DNA of 64,000 bases from Mycolicibacterium vaccae NBRC 14118 = CIP 105934 (GTDB lineage Bacteria; Actinomycetota; Actinomycetes; Mycobacteriales; Mycobacteriaceae). The notes below the pieces were generated by a model. It had not been told where the DNA came from, searched no databases, and saw only the letters and a list, made by a program, of their open reading frames with translations. Where the stretch lies: contig NZ_BCRS01000003.1 in assembly GCF_001552715.1 (NCBI RefSeq), positions 22,598 to 86,597 on the forward strand. Reading direction: 5' to 3'. Position 1 is the stretch's first letter; each line of letters begins with the position of its first letter. Below, piece by piece: positions 62,091-64,000 of the stretch. The position numbers and the translations under genes were made by a program.

Positions 62091-62642
62091 CAGTCGCGAC
62101 CTCACGCGCAATTCTGCGGGCGTCGACTCCTCCTCGGAGTCGGCGCCCGCAGTTTTTTTGCCCGGGATCCATGGAGAGGCCGCTCTGGGCCCATCAGGGG
62201 CGGACGAACGGCAACCATCGCGATCGGCAAACTCGACCGGTTACTCCGATGGCCGCGATGGGGGCCGGCTCGGACCTCGTGAGGTGGCCGGTTTGCAGCC
62301 CTACTGCCGAGGCGGCACGCGGTGAACTGTGCTCACCGCGTGCTCACCATTGCGTACGGAAAAGATGGCCATATCGTGGTCTTTTGCCTATTGAAGTAGA
62401 TATTCGGCGATAGCAAATCCTGTTCACCTGTCCGCCGAGATCTCCGGTCCGGGCGACGTCGACGGTGTCGATTGGATTTGCTGCCTGTACGGCCACCGCG
62501 TCGGGAACATGGATCTAATGATCTATTGACTGCTGTTTCAGCAAAGCCTTACAGTCCGGATGCGCTCAGCTTTCGGGGTGATGCACGTTCGGGCGACGGG
62601 TGCATGAGGTTGATCGACAAGCAAACAATTCAAGGGGGAATT
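62091..62642. other. Intergenic region between the two PGRS genes, about 550 bp
   Basis: It begins with a strong terminator (62114-62159). The stretch 62340-62430 is clearly A/T-rich compared with its surroundings and may contain the promoter of the second gene. No other gene or known operator was seen. Confidence 0.55.
62114..62159 (+). terminator. Rho-independent terminator after PGRS copy 1
   Basis: A 17-bp stem (CTGCGGGCGTCGACTCC, 62114-62130, with 62136-62152; one G-U pair) closes a 5-nt loop and is followed by seven T residues (62153-62159). This is the clearest intrinsic terminator in the window. Confidence 0.92.
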
Positions 62643-64000
62643 ATGGCCGAGCACGCCACGCAACGCGCACGCACACTTCCGGTCAGGACATTCATCGCGG
62701 CAGGTATTGCAGGCGCAGCGCTGGCCGGTGCCGGAGCGCTCGCGCTGACGGCCGATCTCGCGGCACCGACCGCCGCAATCGATGTGAAGTTGGTGTCCAC
62801 CGAAGAGGAACTGGTCTTGGAGGACTCCCTCTTTCTGACGCTGAACGCCGGTAGCGACCGTCGTAAGGTCGCCACCGAGGACGCCGCACAGGTCGGAACG
62901 ACTGCGCTGCGCCCGATGTTCGGGTACGGCGGCTGGCTCATCGGTAACGGGGTCCATGCCCAGGAAGGCTGCCAGGGCGACGCCTGCAACGGAGGCAACG
63001 GAGGCCTGCTCTGGGGTAACGGCGGCAATGGCCTGCACGGCGGTAAAGGCGGCAACGCGGGCTTCTGGTTCGGCAACGGCGGCAACGGTGGTGACGGCTT
63101 CGCGGCGGTGGTCGGTGGCACGACCTACGCAGCCAGCGCCGGCGGCGCCGGCGGACGAGGCGCCACCTGGTTCGGCAACGGGGGCCACGGCGGCGCCGGC
63201 GGTGAGGTCGAATACACGGCCGGCGGCACCCTCGCCTCGGGTCCGTTCAACGGCGGCGACGGCGGCCAGGGCGGGTTCCTGTTCGGTTCCGGCGGCAACG
63301 GCGGGAACGGTGGGACCACGAAGAACTTCAGCGGCGTCCGCGCCGAAACCAACGATGCGACCGGCGGTGTCGGGGGCGCCGGTGGCGCCGGCGGCGCCAT
63401 CGCCGGTAACGGCGGCGTTGGGGGTACCGGCGGCGAGGCCTACTCCACGAACGGTACGGCGACCGGCGGCGCTGGAGGTGCGGGCGGCGCGGTCAGCTCC
63501 AACTTCGGCGGGCAGGCCGGCGCCGGCGGCCAGGGCGGTAGTGCCTTCGGCAACGCAGCCCGTTCGGAGGCGATCGGCGGGGTCGGAGGGGCCGGCGGTT
63601 ACGCAGGTACCGGCACCGCGGGCGCCGGTGGGGCCGGGGGTGAGGGCTACAACTTGAACGGCACCGCCACGGGTGGTGCAGGCGGCGTCGGTGGCGACGC
63701 CCGGGCCGGGGACGCAGGCAACGGTGGAGCGGGCGGTTACGCCGAGTCGGAGAACGGTGTGGCGACCGGCGGTGTCGGCGGCAAGGGCGGTCGTGCCACT
63801 CTGAGCGGCGACGGTGGTGACGGCGGTACCGGCGGCAACGCCAACGGCGACGACGAGGCGATCGGCGGCGACGGCGGCGACGGCGGCGACGACGGGCCGT
63901 TCGGCGGCAGGGGCGGCAACGGAGGTGACGGCGGCGACGCCCAGGCCACCGATGCGTCCGACGCCAAGGGCGGTACCGGCGGGTCCGGCACTTCGGGCGG
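62643..64000 (+). CDS. Secreted PGRS-type glycine-rich protein lacking a PE domain, copy 2 (cut by window end)
   Basis: The frame is open from ATG 62643 (AAGGGGGAA upstream) to the window edge, at least 452 residues, with no stop seen. The layout matches copy 1: a signal segment (TFIAAGIAGAALAGAGALAL), a SLFLTLNAGSDRR linker like the LSLNGGSDRR of copy 1, GYGGWLIGNG, the Cys pair in GCQGDACNGGNGGLLWGNGG, FWFGNGG and long GGxGG repeats with interspersed NGTATGG units. The tandem paralogues probably arose by duplication. Confidence 0.82.
   Translation, partial: MAEHATQRARTLPVRTFIAAGIAGAALAGAGALALTADLAAPTAAIDVKLVSTEEELVLEDSLFLTLNAGSDRRKVATEDAAQVGTTALRPMFGYGGWLIGNGVHAQEGCQGDACNGGNGGLLWGNGGNGLHGGKGGNAGFWFGNGGNGGDGFAAVVGGTTYAASAGGAGGRGATWFGNGGHGGAGGEVEYTAGGTLASGPFNGGDGGQGGFLFGSGGNGGNGGTTKNFSGVRAETNDATGGVGGAGGAGGAIAGNGGVGGTGGEAYSTNGTATGGAGGAGGAVSSNFGGQAGAGGQGGSAFGNAARSEAIGGVGGAGGYAGTGTAGAGGAGGEGYNLNGTATGGAGGVGGDARAGDAGNGGAGGYAESENGVATGGVGGKGGRATLSGDGGDGGTGGNANGDDEAIGGDGGDGGDDGPFGGRGGNGGDGGDAQATDASDAKGGTGGSGTSG

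Noticed and set aside
60636..62111. 491-codon minus-strand frame opposite PGRS copy 1
   Set aside because: An Ala/Val-rich frame produced by the complement of glycine codons; no start signal or domain.
60750..64000. Repeated GGC-rich units resembling an array of short repeats
   Set aside because: They are in-frame glycine codon repeats of PGRS proteins, with no constant repeat-spacer structure, so this is not CRISPR.

Overview
The window looks like a chromosomal segment of a fast-growing mycobacterium (Mycolicibacterium type). The evidence is high GC with strong G/C preference at third codon positions, the KstR and KstR2 cholesterol-catabolism genes in an arrangement close to Rv3540c-Rv3557c of M. 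tuberculosis, an MPT63-like secreted protein and PGRS-type glycine-rich proteins. No rRNA, tRNA, CRISPR array, insertion sequence or phage gene was recognised.

Left edge (1-2927): a truncated Wzz-like chain-length protein (minus) and a BcsB-like membrane-anchored extracytoplasmic protein (plus), separated by about 500 bp. Steroid-ring block (2926-12834): kstR2 and fadA6, then on the minus strand an alcohol dehydrogenase, a phospholipase D-like protein and the operon echA20-ipdA-ipdB-ipdC, then two plus-strand short-chain dehydrogenases. Two KstR2 operators control kstR2 and the divergent echA20/SDR promoters. Accessory island (12838-19238): a GAF protein and five sugar genes (two GT4, one epimerase, one GT-C, one GT2) sit between the Rv3548c-like SDR and ddn, which are adjacent in M. 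tuberculosis. Side-chain block (19287-27501): ddn, an uncharacterised small gene and fadA5 (minus), two KstR operators, then cyp125-fadE28-fadE29-chsH2-chsH1-ltp2 (plus, overlapping or closely spaced), which oxidises and shortens the sterol side chain.

Exopolysaccharide super-locus (27502-58034): three paralogous LuxR-type regulators whose receiver-like domains lack the phosphoacceptor aspartate; a Pro/Gly-rich surface protein; a second-copy-type glmS; a compact amino-acid cassette (adenylation enzyme, stand-alone carrier protein, flavin amine oxidase, lysine 2,3-aminomutase-like radical SAM enzyme, GNAT); then what appears to be a nearly complete Wzx/Wzy polysaccharide pathway (epimerase, initiating phosphoglycosyltransferase, glycosyltransferases, Wzz, Wzy fused to a Wzz-like domain, flippase, two Acetyltransf_6 proteins, polysaccharide deacetylase). 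Five copies of one extended promoter-like element (AAATCGCTC-like block, CCATGTAC-like block, GATAGT at near-fixed spacing) precede the transcription units of this super-locus and nothing else seen here. That suggests one dedicated regulon in which a polysaccharide may be decorated with a beta-amino acid. This is the best candidate in the window for an undescribed system.

Right edge (58215-64000): a membrane-anchored hypothetical protein, an MPT63/DUF1942-like protein with a repeat tail, and two paralogous secreted PGRS proteins without a PE domain, the second running off the window.
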